Positions 63,525-64,000 of a stretch of DNA of 64,000 bases are shown here, piece by piece. Source of the DNA: an uncultured Lachnospiraceae bacterium (GTDB taxonomy: Bacteria > Bacillota > Clostridia > Lachnospirales > Lachnospiraceae); contig CAJTPM010000019.1 of the NCBI GenBank assembly GCA_910578085.1, forward strand, positions 1 through 64,000, given 5' to 3'. How positions within the stretch are numbered: the first letter of the stretch is position 1; each line of letters opens with the position of its first letter. The notes under the pieces were generated by a model. The model saw only the letters and a program-made list of their open reading frames with translations, had not been told where the DNA came from and did no database searches. The translations under genes were made by a program, and so were the position numbers.

Positions 63525-63989
63525 ATGAAGGTATTACAGGAATTACTGCACAATGATATACTGCTTGCCGGAATTTTGAGCTGGTTTGTGGCACAGGTGA
63601 TCAAAACGATCCTCTATGCCGTGATCAATAAGGAACTGGATATGACGAGGCTGATGGGGGACGGCGGCATGCCCAGCGCCCACTCGGCGACGGTGACGGC
63701 TGTGGCGGCGATGACGGGGCTGTTATGCGGATTCGGTTCGCCCTTATTTGCCCTGGCCTGTATTCTGGCCATCATCGTGATGCATGACGCCATGGGAGTG
63801 CGCCTGGAGACCGGAAAACAGGCGAAACTGCTCAACGAGATGGTGACGCTCCTGGAGGCGCTGGGACAGCCGAAGCTGAGTATGGAAAAGAAGCTGAAAG
63901 AGTTTGTGGGACATACGCCTTCTCAGGTAATGGCCGGCATGCTGCTGGGGATCGTGGTGGCGGTAGTTTATTTTTACGTAGTTCTGTGA
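63525..63989 (+). CDS. Divergent PAP2-family membrane protein (YuiD-like)
   Basis: 154 residues with four membrane helices and the divergent phosphatase motifs GDGGMPSAHSATVTAVA and IIVMHDAMGVRLETGKQA, where the His and Asp are likely catalytic. Members dephosphorylate lipids or have unknown function. TGGAGAC lies seven bases before the ATG. The stop codon is eleven bases before the window's right edge, so downstream neighbours are out of view. Confidence 0.88.
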   Translation: MKVLQELLHNDILLAGILSWFVAQVIKTILYAVINKELDMTRLMGDGGMPSAHSATVTAVAAMTGLLCGFGSPLFALACILAIIVMHDAMGVRLETGKQAKLLNEMVTLLEALGQPKLSMEKKLKEFVGHTPSQVMAGMLLGIVVAVVYFYVVL

Positions 63990-64000
63990 CATAATTTGCA

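Noticed and set aside
1..64000. tRNA, rRNA or CRISPR loci
   Set aside because: I looked through the gaps for clover-leaf ends, GTTCRANYC loops and regularly spaced direct repeats and saw none. A covariance search would be decisive.

Overview
The window looks like a chromosomal segment of a gut-type Lachnospiraceae (Clostridia, Bacillota). The support is moderate GC, strong Shine-Dalgarno sites, the low-GC housekeeping blocks plsX-acpP-rnc-smc, ftsY and polA-coaE, a MecA adaptor, AAA-ATPase-like/PD-(D/E)XK proteins, and lipoproteins with LTAC-type lipoboxes. Genus cannot be fixed from sequence alone. No rRNA, tRNA, CRISPR array or prophage was seen.

Layout. 1-550: a transposase tail entering from the left edge. 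551-6500: an HD-domain protein, then a carbohydrate locus (GH36 alpha-galactosidase, LacI regulator, and an ABC sugar-binding lipoprotein gene with two frameshifts and a stop). 6800-9360: an AAA-ATPase-like/PD-(D/E)XK protein and an AraC/GyrI-type regulator. 9490-12690: a PhoP/PhoR-like two-component pair and a Na/phosphate symporter with PhoP-box-like repeats in front of it. 12738-15816, minus strand: a MATE exporter, and a TlpA lipoprotein / CXXC micro-protein / polyferredoxin operon. 16148-27505: plsX-acpP-rnc-smc, then about 4.7 kb of accessory genes (broken glyoxalase, AT-rich GNAT and SUKH genes, GH13 amylase, small unknowns, a lone FakA-like domain) before ftsY. 27700-37185: threonine ammonia-lyase, YitT and DUF819 membrane proteins, then a transglutaminase-like protein, dipeptide epimerase, AGE-family isomerase and PepD. 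37355-42671: a second, decayed sugar locus (regulator without HTH, GH2 glycosidase, GPH symporter without its C-terminus, ATPase remnant). 42948-53946: lipoprotein, MecA, zf-HC2 protein, polA, SdpI-like, PPOX, YbaK, coaE, a long FtsA-like protein and YycJ. 54087-63989: LRR-like and membrane unknowns, TfoX-C protein, ACT + PFL pair, a second AraC/GyrI regulator, MerR-like protein, TmcAL, pyridoxamine kinase, TatD-associated radical SAM protein and a divergent PAP2 protein.

The most notable signals are non-coding or architectural. They include a perfect-period 16-bp x3 tandem repeat carrying the ribosome binding site of the GH36 gene, a 20-bp x3 operator-like array before pepD, three copies of a hairpin repeat placed just after Rho-independent terminators, a 157-bp long-inverted-repeat element just after smc, and PhoP-box-like TTTACA repeats. 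On the protein side, the TlpA/CXXC/polyferredoxin operon looks like a trans-membrane electron relay, and the 720-residue FtsA-like protein has an unusual C-terminal half.
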